From contig NZ_NHSH01000061.1 in NCBI RefSeq assembly GCF_016653315.1, positions 328,153-392,152 on the forward strand: DNA of 64,000 bases, read 5' to 3'. How positions within the stretch are numbered: position 1 is the first letter of the stretch; each line of letters opens with the position of its first letter. Below, piece after piece: positions 16,255 to 23,959 of the stretch. The DNA is from Halochromatium roseum. GTDB taxonomy: Bacteria > Pseudomonadota > Gammaproteobacteria > Chromatiales > Chromatiaceae. A program made the position numbers and the translations under genes. The notes under the pieces are model-generated. The model saw only the letters and a list, made by a program, of their open reading frames with translations, was not told the DNA's origin and made no database searches.

Positions 16255-17817
16255 ATGTACAGAAACCAAGCGACTACCCATCGAGGCATGCTGGCGCCAC
16301 TGACGACAGCGGTGAGGGGCCAGGCGTTGAGCACAGGCTCAGCCATGACCGCGGCCAAAGCTGTGACCTCAGCCGCGGCGACCACTCCGGTCGCATCCTC
16401 GGTCGCAACCGCGATCGCACCCGTCGCTCGATCATTGCTCGCCGCGATTGTTCTCGGTCTCACGCTGCCCGGCATGGCAGCGACCGCTGATGCGAACCAG
16501 ACGCCCAGCTCGGCTCAGACCGCCGCTAGCGAGCCACCCCATCAGCGGCTCAGACCCCCAGCCGATGCGCTCACGCCCAGCTCTGGCATCATGGCCCTCG
16601 ACCACGTCAAGCACTACTACACAATCCCCAACTTCCGCCTCGGCGGAACCTATGATCTGGATGCCGACCCGGCGAGCTGGCACGATGGCGGCGCCGGCGG
16701 CACGACGCTCGAATCCTTGGGGTCAGAGCCATTGCGGGTTGCCTATATCGCTGTCGGCACGCCCAAGCGCAACGACGCCGGTGAGATCACCAATGCCATC
16801 GTGATCAATACCTTCTACTCCGGCGACGCGACCAACATGTACAACTTCTGGTACGAGGGCCAGGCCGGCAACGCCTTCTCCGGCGGCCCCATCGTCGGGC
16901 CGGGCCGGGTCATCGACACCGATCGCTACTATGTGGTCTTCCTCGATGCGATCGGCCTCTGGGGCGCCTCCAAGCCCTCGGATGGACTCGGGCGCCAGTT
17001 CCCGGCCTATAGCTACTTCGACATGGTGCAGGCCAACTACCGGTTGCTGCGCGAGCATCTCAAGATCGCCCAGGTCGAGGTGGTCACCGGTGTCTCGATG
17101 GGCGCCACCCAGGCCTGGGTCTGGGGGCTGATGCATTCGCCGAGCGGCTATGTCAAGGCGATCCTGCCGATCGGCGGCACCACGGCCTCCGACGGCGATG
17201 ATCCGGTTGGGGCCTGGACCTTCCTGCTCGCGCAGGCCGCGCTGGAGAGCGATCCGGTGTGGCGCAAGACCAAGGGCGACTACTACCATCTGCCGATCGA
17301 GCAGCATCCGCGCCAGGGCCTGCAGTTCATGTGGTCACGGCTGCAACTGACCGGCTTCAGCTTCCCGCTGCGCTCGGCGGCGCCTTGGTCCGAGATCGAG
17401 CGCGAGGTCTTCCACTGGCAGCCCGAGGGTAACCAGACCGCCGCCTTCATCGCCCGCACCAAGCACGAAGACGCGGTGGACTTCTGGTACCGGAACGACG
17501 CCGGCTTCCGCTACAACATCAACGCCGAGCCGGGGCGGATACAGGCGCGCACGCTGGTGGTCCATGTCGAGACCGACAAATGGCTGCTGGTGGACAACGC
17601 GCGTCAGGCGGCCGCCGCCGTGGATGGCGCGGTCTTCGCCAGCTTCCCGGACCCAACCGCCCACTACGGCGTGTTTCGCGCGCCCAATGTGCTGGCGGAG
17701 ACGATTGGCGCCTTTATCGACGATCGCTTCACCACCCATCTGCCGGGCATTGCCGGTACCGCCTACACTGGCCAGCAGGCGAGCGCGGAGGAGCGGCCGG
17801 CGGGACTGGCCAAGTAG
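16255..17817 (+). CDS. Secreted MetX-like alpha/beta-hydrolase
   Basis: A 520-residue paralogue of domain 1 of the preceding gene, with about 65 extra N-terminal residues before an apparent signal peptide (Arg-Ser-Leu-Leu-Ala-Ala-Ile-Val-Leu-Gly-Leu-Thr-Leu-Pro-Gly-Met-Ala-Ala, near residues 60-77), suggesting export. The nucleophile elbow is Gly-Val-Ser-Met-Gly-Ala (Ser about 281); Asp in Glu-Thr-Asp-Lys-Trp and His in Thr-Ala-His-Tyr complete the triad. The ATG at 16255 follows a GAGGTG ribosome site and starts 8 bp after the upstream stop, so the two genes form an operon. The family name homoserine acetyltransferase is by fold only; an esterase or other acyl hydrolase is as likely. Confidence 0.82.
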   Translation: MYRNQATTHRGMLAPLTTAVRGQALSTGSAMTAAKAVTSAAATTPVASSVATAIAPVARSLLAAIVLGLTLPGMAATADANQTPSSAQTAASEPPHQRLRPPADALTPSSGIMALDHVKHYYTIPNFRLGGTYDLDADPASWHDGGAGGTTLESLGSEPLRVAYIAVGTPKRNDAGEITNAIVINTFYSGDATNMYNFWYEGQAGNAFSGGPIVGPGRVIDTDRYYVVFLDAIGLWGASKPSDGLGRQFPAYSYFDMVQANYRLLREHLKIAQVEVVTGVSMGATQAWVWGLMHSPSGYVKAILPIGGTTASDGDDPVGAWTFLLAQAALESDPVWRKTKGDYYHLPIEQHPRQGLQFMWSRLQLTGFSFPLRSAAPWSEIEREVFHWQPEGNQTAAFIARTKHEDAVDFWYRNDAGFRYNINAEPGRIQARTLVVHVETDKWLLVDNARQAAAAVDGAVFASFPDPTAHYGVFRAPNVLAETIGAFIDDRFTTHLPGIAGTAYTGQQASAEERPAGLAK

Positions 17818-17847
17818 TCGCCGGCATCATCGCCATCACGGCATCAC

Positions 17848-17867
17848 AGGCCGCCAATGGGCGGCCT
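17848..17867 (+). terminator. 8-bp GC-rich hairpin after the hydrolase operon
   Basis: AGGCCGCC and GGCGGCCT pair around a 4-nt loop, 30 bp after the hydrolase stop. The stem is strong but no T run follows; a termination or mRNA-stabilising role is inferred. Confidence 0.5.
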
Positions 17868-17995
17868 TGGGCACCGATGCAAGGCCGCAGTGTCCTCGCT
17901 ATCCACGGCATGCGCGCAGATTCAAGCCAAGCGTGCCAGAATCGGAGTTTGGAGAAACCGCGGATGTTCTCGCCCAGCTCAAACAAGATGACAAC

Positions 17996-18232
17996 ATGAC
18001 TTATCCAGAGCTTAATCGCATCACCATCGACCCGGCCAAGATGGGCGGAAAGCCCTGTATCCGCGGTATTCGGATCACGGTCGGGACCATTACCGGCTTG
18101 CTCGCCGCTGGCGAGAGTATCGAGGGCATTCTCTCCTACTACCCAGATCTGGAGCGGGAGGACATTTTTGCCGCGCTGGCCTATGCAGCCTGGCGGGCAG
18201 AGGAGTACGATCTGCCGCTCAAAGCTGGATGA
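17996..18232 (+). CDS. DUF433 antitoxin-like protein
   Basis: A 78-residue DUF433 protein: Arg-Ile-Thr-Ile-Asp-Pro-Ala-Lys-Met-Gly-Gly-Lys-Pro-Cys-Ile-Arg-Gly near residues 7-23, Val-Gly-Thr-Ile near 30 and Ala-Ala-Trp-Arg-Ala-Glu-Glu-Tyr at the end. The family contains a winged-HTH-like fold and usually acts as the antitoxin partner of a DUF5615 PIN-like protein. Here the partner gene begins in the usual ATGA overlap but is almost wholly deleted, so this is an orphaned antitoxin. Confidence 0.85.
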   Translation: MTYPELNRITIDPAKMGGKPCIRGIRITVGTITGLLAAGESIEGILSYYPDLEREDIFAALAYAAWRAEEYDLPLKAG

Positions 18233-18318
18233 AACCCGCCGAGCCCTTAGCTGAAGGGGCGTTGGTAGTCATCGACCCCAGACGCCATCGGATACGTCTG
18301 TTGCCGCTCAGACGATGA
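18229..18318 (+). pseudogene. DUF5615 PIN-like toxin gene with internal deletion
   Basis: A 29-codon frame starts at an ATG overlapping the DUF433 stop by 4 nt and, after only a few codons, enters Glu-Gly-Ala-Leu-Val-Val-Ile-Asp-Pro-Arg-Arg-His-Arg-Ile-Arg-Leu-Leu-Pro-Leu, which matches the C-terminal strand of DUF5615 toxins. Normal family members are about 110 residues with acidic PIN residues near the N-terminus, all of which are missing. An in-frame internal deletion that kept the start and the tail is the simplest reading. Confidence 0.65.
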
Positions 18319-18672
18319 TTGCAGTATCTGAATATCTACCTGATCGGGGACTTTGAATTGTATGGCAGTCATCGATTCGCTTTCCTCGATTGGGCGGTTT
18401 TGAGACTACAACGCGTAGGGGCGAATGCGCTTTGCCACGGCACGCACCCGTGCGCGCGCCTGGTCGACCTCGCCATGACGGTTCGCGACCGCCGCGTCGC
18501 GCCGGACGAGGTCGGCATCGTAGGCCGCCACCAATCGGTCGACTGCGCGGTTACGCGACTGACTGTCACTTTTCTGATGCCTGACCCAGGTCCAGATGTG
18601 GTTGCCATTGACACTTGACGGTGGTTTGCGGATCAGGGAGGGGAATAACACCCCAGGCGCTCGAGCGCGCCT
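18319..18672. other. Non-coding or decayed stretch
   Basis: No convincing gene. Overlapping open frames on both strands lack ribosome sites and recognisable motifs. A minus-strand frame (18406-18651) has charged, helix-like sequence (Arg-Arg-Asp-Ala-Ala-Val-Ala-Asn-Arg) but no family match that I can name. Confidence 0.4.
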
Positions 18673-19362
18673 TCAAACCCAGCGCTGCGGCTCGAAGTTG
18701 ACACGATTCTTCAGCTCCATGACCTCCTCGCCAACGGCCGCGACCAGGAAGCCACTGCGTTCGGCGTAACGCAGCGCGCTGTCATCGACGCTGAGGGTCG
18801 CGAGCAGGCCGACCACGGGTAGCGAGGCGTACTCGGGGAAAAATTCACGGAAGCGTGTGATCTGCTCGATAAAGCCATCCACGTCGGCACTACGCAGCGT
18901 CGCCTTGGTGCTGTTCAGCAGGATCAATTCGTCGGTGACAGCCAAGGCGTCAATCTCCTCGCGGCGGCCGTCCGAAAGACGGCGCTTGAAGCGGACGACG
19001 AGGTCCCGCGGCTCTTGGCCGAAGCGTTCCTTGACGATGCGGGCGAGACTCGGATAGACCAGATCCTCGACCATGGTGCCAAGCTTATTGGCTAGATCGC
19101 CCCACTTGCGATTCATTTCGATGCGCTCGCGGCGGCTCGCCTCTTGGTCGGCGCGGACCTCGTCCTTGAAGGTGTGCATCTCGTCCTTGAACGCGTGCAT
19201 CTCTTGTTTGAATTCACGCATCTCGTCCTGCAATCGCTGCAGGCCCTTTTGCGTCTGAATCTGGACGTTGTAGAGCTTGTTGAATTCGATGCCGACGCTG
19301 GTCGTGAAGTCGGCCAGCGCGGCCTCCAAGCGGTCAACGCGTTCTGCGACGACGGCCATCAT
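18673..19362 (-). CDS. Coiled-coil protein with degenerate PD-(D/E)XK nuclease-like domain (DUF3782-like)
   Basis: A 229-residue protein. Residues about 5-95 form a long coiled coil with heptad repeats (Glu-Met-Arg-Glu-Phe-Lys-Gln-Glu-Met-His-Ala-Phe-Lys-Asp-Glu-Met). The C-terminal part resembles the nuclease-like domain of DUF3782/DUF1626 proteins: Arg-Arg-Glu-Glu-Ile-Asp-Ala-Leu-Ala then a strand. The canonical Glu-X-Lys after the Asp appears as Asn-Ser-Thr-Lys, so the catalytic Glu seems lost. The ATG at 19362 with GAGGAG 5 nt upstream fixes the start; an in-frame extension to 19530 has no support. These proteins are common and multicopy in cyanobacteria and Chromatiales; function is unknown. 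Confidence 0.7.
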   Translation of the reverse strand: MMAVVAERVDRLEAALADFTTSVGIEFNKLYNVQIQTQKGLQRLQDEMREFKQEMHAFKDEMHTFKDEVRADQEASRRERIEMNRKWGDLANKLGTMVEDLVYPSLARIVKERFGQEPRDLVVRFKRRLSDGRREEIDALAVTDELILLNSTKATLRSADVDGFIEQITRFREFFPEYASLPVVGLLATLSVDDSALRYAERSGFLVAAVGEEVMELKNRVNFEPQRWV

Positions 19363-19592
19363 ATTCTCCTCGGTTCTGTGATCTCTGGTTGAGTCTATCC
19401 CGTCAACGGCATGGGGGTCGATCCGCAAGGACGATGCTCGCGTCCACGAGCACTGAAGGCGAGCAGCGCGATCCTCTTCCGCAACCGTCTTGAAGCGCTG
19501 CGCGCCGCGGCAGCCGACTGTCTGAGCCAACAGGCCAGGGACTGAGCGGATCGATCACGCTCGCCCAGTGATCAGGGTGAACAGCAGTCGCA

Positions 19593-20495
19593 TCAAATCG
19601 CACCGAAATAGTCCGCGAAGATCCGCGCGAAGCGCTCGGGCTGCTCCAGGTTCATCGAGTGACCAACCTCGGCGAAGCGCTCCAGTCGGGCATTCGGCAG
19701 ACGCTCGACCATGCGCTCAAGATGCTCCGAGGGAATCCACAGATCCTGCTCACCATAGAGGATCAGATGCTCGTGGCGCATCGCTGGCATGCGCTCGGCC
19801 AGCGCGCCCTCGGACCATTCCCGTCCCAGGTCGCGCGGCGTGCCGAACCAGATGCCATCGGAGAGGATACGCGTCTTGTCGACGAGGAGCGCGAACAGCT
19901 CGCGCTGGGCGTGCGTCGCCGAGGCGGCAAATTGCGGCTGCTGGCCTGCGGCCAGACTCGATGGCTCGAACAGGGTCGGCGCGGCGGTCGCCAAGCCGGC
20001 GTAAGCAAGATCCCGCTCCGCCTGCATCGCCCGCAGCACCTCGAGCTGGGCCGGATGCAGCTCGAGGCCAAATGGACTCACCGGATCGAGCATCAACACC
20101 TTGGCGAAGCGCTCCGGCGCCAGCGTCAGCAGATGCGAGATGATGATGCCGCCAGTGGAATGGCCATACAGATGACAACGCTCGATGCCGAGCGCATCGA
20201 GTAGTCGAAGATGATCGGCGGCATGGATGGCCATCCGGTAGTTGGCGAAGTCCGGAAAGGGCTCGGGCTTGTCGGAATCACCGCAGCCGCGCCACTCGCT
20301 GGCGATGACCCGCAACGGGCTCGGCAGCAGCGGCACGGCGAGATCCAGCCAATGGGCGCAGCCAAGGTTGCCATGGATGGCGAGCACCGGTAACGTCCGA
20401 TTGCCCGATCCGTCACCCGCTCCAACATCGGCGCCGGCCCTGCCTCCGTGGTCAAGGACATTGATTGCGATCTCGCCGATCTGAATACGTGGCAT
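19593..20495 (-). CDS. Alpha/beta-fold hydrolase
   Basis: A 300-residue cytoplasmic hydrolase of the epoxide hydrolase/haloperoxidase type. Oxyanion region His-Gly-Asn-Leu-Gly near residue 44, nucleophile elbow Gly-His-Ser-Thr-Gly-Gly near 114, an acid in Gly-Glu-Gln-Asp-Leu-Trp near 245 and the catalytic His in Glu-Val-Gly-His-Ser-Met near 275. The ATG at 20495 has a GGAG about 9 nt upstream; an upstream in-frame extension of 32 residues does not look like protein of this family. Substrate cannot be inferred. Divergent from the patatin gene. Confidence 0.85.
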   Translation of the reverse strand: MPRIQIGEIAINVLDHGGRAGADVGAGDGSGNRTLPVLAIHGNLGCAHWLDLAVPLLPSPLRVIASEWRGCGDSDKPEPFPDFANYRMAIHAADHLRLLDALGIERCHLYGHSTGGIIISHLLTLAPERFAKVLMLDPVSPFGLELHPAQLEVLRAMQAERDLAYAGLATAAPTLFEPSSLAAGQQPQFAASATHAQRELFALLVDKTRILSDGIWFGTPRDLGREWSEGALAERMPAMRHEHLILYGEQDLWIPSEHLERMVERLPNARLERFAEVGHSMNLEQPERFARIFADYFGAI

Positions 20496-20670
20496 TGCCT
20501 TGGGCTCCAGACGCTGGTCGTTGAGCGAGCCATGGTACTCGCTCGGAGCCCGAGCCAAACTGAGCCGTGACGATCGGAAACCGAGCCGCAAGCAAGAGAC
20601 TGGGGAGAGACCGCATGATGGTCATGAACAGCCGCCACACTCGGGGCATTCTGCACACTTGATCCCGCTT

Positions 20671-20703
20671 GATCACACCGATCACACCGATCACACCGAT
20701 CAC
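20671..20703. repeat. 9-bp tandem repeat GATCACACC
   Basis: Three exact copies of GATCACACC plus a partial fourth lie in the intergenic region between the divergent hydrolase and patatin genes. No function is evident. Confidence 0.9.
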
Positions 20704-20864
20704 CACGTATCATCAAGACCTGCTGACCAAGATGCGTGACCCATTCGAACTGTCCAACTGGATCGACAGGCATCGATCGGTCTGACCGATCTCTGCCCAG
20801 CCAAGATGGCCGGCTCGCATCCCAGCCGGATCAACACGCCCGCTAATGCAACATCCAACATCCA

Positions 20865-20894
20865 ATGAGCACCGATGAGCACCAATGAGCACCG
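20865..20894 (+). repeat. 10-bp triplicated start region of the patatin gene
   Basis: ATGAGCACC plus one base is repeated three times at 20865, 20875 and 20885, placing ATG codons in all three frames. The third is the gene start. The first opens a 7-codon frame whose TGA overlaps the gene's ATG; the second opens a 7-codon frame ending at TAA 20896-20898, just inside the gene. Confidence 0.85.
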
Positions 20895-21943
20895 CTAAAC
20901 CCGTCTCCAACGCGCATTCGCGGAGGGACCGCGAGCCACTCGCGGTCGACCTCGCCCTGCAAGGCGGCGGCGCCCACGGCGCCTTTGCCTGGGGTGTGCT
21001 CGACCGACTGCTGCGGGAGCCCTGGCTGCGCATCGAGGCCATCTCCGGCACCTCGGCCGGGGCAATGAACGCGGCGGTGATGAGCGACGGCTACGCGGCG
21101 GACGGTGCCGCGGGTGCCCAGGCCGCGCTCGAAGGCTTCTGGCGCCGCGTCTCCGAGGCCGCCCGGCTGAGCCCACTGCAGCGCAGCCCGGTCGACATCC
21201 TGATGGGCCAGTGGACGATGGACCATTCGCCGTTCTTCCTCGGCATGGACATGGCCTCGCGGCTATTCTCGCCCTACGACCTGAACCCACTCGACATCAA
21301 CCCGCTGCGCGACATCCTCGCGGACTGCATCGACTTCAGCCGTCTGGCCGCATCGCCGATCAAGGTCTTCGCCACCGCGACCAACGTGCGCACCGGTCGC
21401 CCGCGCATCTTCCGCAATGCCGAGCTGACCCCGGATGCCCTGCTCGCCTCGGCCTGTCTGCCGATGATGTTCCGCGCCATCGAAATCGACGGCGAGGCCT
21501 ACTGGGACGGCGGCTTCTCCGGTAACCCGACCATCTCGCCGCTGGTGCGCGAGTCCGATGCCCACGACACCATCCTGGTGCAGATCAACCCGGTGGAGCG
21601 CCCCGGCACGCCGAAGACCGCGCGCGACATCCTCAACCGCGAAAACGAGATCGCCTTCAACGCGCCGCTGCTTAAGGAACTGCGCATGATCGCGCTGTTG
21701 CGCCGGGTCGCTAATGCCGGCGACTGCGAGGGCGCGCGCTGGGCGGCGATGCGCCTGCATCGCATCTCAAGCCCGGCGATGCTCGAGCTGGGCTACTCCT
21801 CCAAGCTCAATGCGGAATGGGCCTTTCTGCTGACGCTGCGCGACGAGGGCCGCCGTCGCGCCCAGGCCTTCTTGAGCGAGCATGGCGACGACCTGGGACA
21901 GCGCGCCAGCATCGATCTCGACACCCTGCTCGAGGAGGTCTAA
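20885..21943 (+). CDS. Patatin-like phospholipase
   Basis: Serine lipid acyl hydrolase of 352 residues with the full patatin dyad: oxyanion Gly-Gly-Gly-Ala-His-Gly at about 27-32, nucleophile Gly-Thr-Ser-Ala-Gly (Ser 57) and Asp in Tyr-Trp-Asp-Gly-Gly-Phe near 206. The Asp-Gly-Gly-Phe-Ser-Gly-Asn-Pro block and the C-terminal half match the bacterial subgroup often found near polyhydroxyalkanoate or lipid genes. No signal peptide, so probably cytoplasmic or membrane-associated. The start region is triplicated (20865-20894). Confidence 0.92.
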   Translation: MSTAKPVSNAHSRRDREPLAVDLALQGGGAHGAFAWGVLDRLLREPWLRIEAISGTSAGAMNAAVMSDGYAADGAAGAQAALEGFWRRVSEAARLSPLQRSPVDILMGQWTMDHSPFFLGMDMASRLFSPYDLNPLDINPLRDILADCIDFSRLAASPIKVFATATNVRTGRPRIFRNAELTPDALLASACLPMMFRAIEIDGEAYWDGGFSGNPTISPLVRESDAHDTILVQINPVERPGTPKTARDILNRENEIAFNAPLLKELRMIALLRRVANAGDCEGARWAAMRLHRISSPAMLELGYSSKLNAEWAFLLTLRDEGRRRAQAFLSEHGDDLGQRASIDLDTLLEEV

Positions 21944-21999
21944 GCTCGCCTTCGACGTAGCGGCTCACTGATCGGTCGAGTCGATCATCCTTCCCTACC

Positions 22000-22193
22000 C
22001 TAACGCCGCGCGCGGCCGTCTCACCGGCCCTGCCCGGCAAGATCGACACCATCATCGGCATGCGCCGCAGATGAGATCCAGAACGTGCCGGGCTGGGAGG
22101 CCTTCGTGCGCCACCTGCTCGATAACGAGGCGTTGCAGCTGCTGGAGGCCTATCTGATCCAGACGCTGACCCTGGATACGGGATCTGCACTCT
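22000..22193 (+). pseudogene. Deletion remnant of an AAA_14/DUF4143 ATPase gene
   Basis: Three collinear scraps of the AAA_14-DUF4143 family lie end to end. First Pro-Gly-Lys-Ile-Asp-Thr-Ile-Ile-Gly-Met-Arg-Arg, the strand leading to the Walker A loop, which itself is gone. Then, after a frameshift at 22069, Asp-Glu-Ile-Gln-Asn-Val-Pro-Gly-Trp-Glu, the Walker B region. Then Leu-Glu-Ala-Tyr-Leu-Ile-Gln-Thr-Leu-Thr-Leu, typical of the DUF4143 part. Hundreds of residues between them are missing. The remnant is cut at its right by the inverted-repeat element at 22194. Confidence 0.65.
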
Positions 22194-22350
22194 TAGGAGG
22201 CTGTCCGACTTGTAGGCTAAGGGCCGCTGATCGTACAGAAACTCGCCGATTTCGGAGCGCCTGCCTGAAATATAGCGGCCTGAGAGATTCTGCGAGCGAT
22301 CTGGATTTCGCGTAGCAGCGTGTTCTGAGCGCAAGTCGGGCAGCCTGCTA
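22194..22350. mobile_element. 157-bp MITE-like element with 19-bp terminal inverted repeats
   Basis: The left end (22194-22212, starting TAGGAGGCTGTCCGACTTG) and the inverted right end (22332-22350) match at 17 of 19 positions. The interior has no gene. It interrupts decayed coding sequence. No obvious target-site duplication was seen directly outside the repeats. The size and ends fit a non-autonomous element moved by an IS transposase in trans. Confidence 0.65.
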
Positions 22351-22552
22351 GTGGCCGCGATCGGCGGCGGCATCGGCCTGCAGGCGATCATGGCCAACTT
22401 GGCCGCGCTTGACGACCGCATGCCCACCATCACCGCGCTGCACGAGGCGATCAACAATCGGCATCGATGGCATGGCGCTGCGAAGAGGAGGTCGCGCCCA
22501 AGCTGACCGACAGGCGTCGCTGTAGCCGCCGGTCCTCATTGTCGAGGCTCCC
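22351..22552 (+). pseudogene. Unrecognised coding remnant right of the MITE-like element
   Basis: An open frame without start reads Val-Ala-Ala-Ile-Gly-Gly-Gly-Ile-Gly-Leu-Gln-Ala-Ile-Met-Ala-Asn-Leu-Ala-Ala-Leu and then Thr-Ala-Leu-His-Glu-Ala-Ile-Asn-Asn before losing coherence. It does not look like the DUF4143 protein on the other side of the element. I do not recognise the source gene. Confidence 0.3.
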
Positions 22553-23044
22553 TCAGACGGTCAGCACACAGCCGCATTCAAGCCGGATCTCGTGCGGGGC
22601 AACCTGTCGGCTGACATGACCCTGTCGCACGTGCAGCACCAGCAGGGTGCGCGGGTCGAAGACGATGATGTCCTTGACGCCCTGCGAGAGATAAAAGGTT
22701 GGACCAATCTCCAGATCCTTCGCCTCGTAGCCAGGGCTCACCACCTCGATCACCGCCTCTGGGATCAGCGTCAGGGCGCGATCCTGCTCCTCCTCGCTGG
22801 GCTCGCGGCAGAATACGGAGATATCGGGGCGCTTAAGGCCGTTCGGGAACTGGATGTAGACGTCCATCGCATGGACACAGGCGCAGTCGACCGCATCCTC
22901 GGCGGGGCGAATGCTGCCGCTGATCCGCTCGACGTGCTTCTGGTGTCGATAGAGGGGTTGCGCTTCCCAAATCGCCAGCCCGTTGACGATCTCCAAGCGG
23001 ATGCCGAGCTCGTTAGCCCGAAGCAGTTGAGGGTCGATGCTCAT
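22553..23044 (-). CDS. Uma2 family endonuclease-like protein
   Basis: A 163-residue PD-(D/E)XK-fold protein of the Uma2 (DUF820) family. Diagnostic pieces: Lys-Arg-Pro-Asp-Ile-Ser-Val near residue 71, Ile-Glu-Val-Val-Ser-Pro-Gly-Tyr-Glu-Ala-Lys-Asp near 98, then the Tyr and the Ile-Ile-Val-Phe-Asp-Pro strand near 125. The catalytic Lys expected after Val-Ser-Pro-...-Asp is not clear (Leu-Glu-Ile-Gly-Pro follows), so activity is uncertain. Family members are abundant in Chromatiales and cyanobacteria and of unknown role. Confidence 0.82.
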   Translation of the reverse strand: MSIDPQLLRANELGIRLEIVNGLAIWEAQPLYRHQKHVERISGSIRPAEDAVDCACVHAMDVYIQFPNGLKRPDISVFCREPSEEEQDRALTLIPEAVIEVVSPGYEAKDLEIGPTFYLSQGVKDIIVFDPRTLLVLHVRQGHVSRQVAPHEIRLECGCVLTV

Positions 23045-23288
23045 GAGGTCAGTGGCGGAAATCCGATCGTTCCTGCGCGCCCCGGCAGGGTCATTACGAG
23101 AGGCTAGCGAGGGCCAGAAGGCGGGTCAAGGCCTGCCGAGAAGGCCAAGCCGCGCCTCCGCATTAGGCATTGGCGACAGCGGCGATACCAACCTGACCCC
23201 TGCGTTGACACACTGGAGGCGCCGAGGCGCCGGCCCGCCAGGAAGCTTAACGCCTCGCTCCCAGTCCGAGACGAGGTTTTTGCAGAGC

Positions 23289-23816
23289 TCAATCAGGCTT
23301 GAACAGCAGGATCAGCTCGTCCTCGGCGCCAAGCTCGAGCGTCTGATCGCGGCCAGGATTGATCAGCACACCGCCATGTTTGTCGCGTCGACACCGCTGC
23401 CGACGAATGCCGATAGCGATGTTGTCGCGCGCATCCACGGCCTTCTGCAGCTCATCGAACACGCAACGCAGCTCGCGGCGCAATGCAACCCGAGCCAGCA
23501 TATGACTGACGATGCGTGAGGTGACGACGATCTCCGTGTGCTCGTTCTCCAAGCGGTTCTCGAACAGTCGGCTGTTATCGGCGTCGGTCAGCTCCATCAG
23601 CACGTTGGGCCCCGCCGTATGGGCGGTCACCTCGCGCAGCAGCAGATAGGCGAGAATGGTGCGCGAATCGGATTCGGTGCTTTTTCGCAGCCGCTCACTG
23701 CGCAGCAGCAGCACGTTGTCGTAACTGCTTGGGTCGATGCCCGCCAGATAGGCCGGTACGGTGTCGTCGAATGCGTGATGGCTGATGTTGACGGCGCTGC
23801 CAGGACCAATCGCCAA
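23289..23816 (-). pseudogene. C-terminal fragment of a CASTOR/POLLUX-type ion channel gene
   Basis: The 175-codon frame covers an RCK-like segment of the bacterial homologues of the plant channels CASTOR and POLLUX: Tyr-Asp-Asn-Val-Leu-Leu-Leu-Arg-Ser-Glu, then Glu-Ser-Asp-Ser-Arg-Thr-Ile-Leu-Ala-Tyr-Leu-Leu-Leu-Arg, then Glu-Ile-Val-Val-Thr-Ser-Arg-Ile-Val-Ser-His-Met-Leu-Ala. Family members are about 600 residues with membrane helices and a pore at the N-terminus; all of that is missing. The frame has no proper start, only a TTG at 23816. The last 55 residues read less like the family, so a fused or frameshifted tail is possible. Upstream sequence to 23959 is non-coding. Confidence 0.6.
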
Positions 23817-23959
23817 CGCTGCTGGGTGAGGCAGGATTGTCGGTCCGTGGCTGATCGAGGATCACAGGCATTGGATGCGTCACGCACGGCTCCTTGAGGT
23901 TGATCGTGATGATGCGCCGCGGTTGCGCTCGAGCAACGGCGGCAGCACCGCCCGCGTGA

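Noticed and set aside
20671..20703. GATCACACC repeats as a CRISPR or iteron array
   Set aside because: Units are only 9 bp and contiguous, with no spacers and no replication or cas gene nearby.
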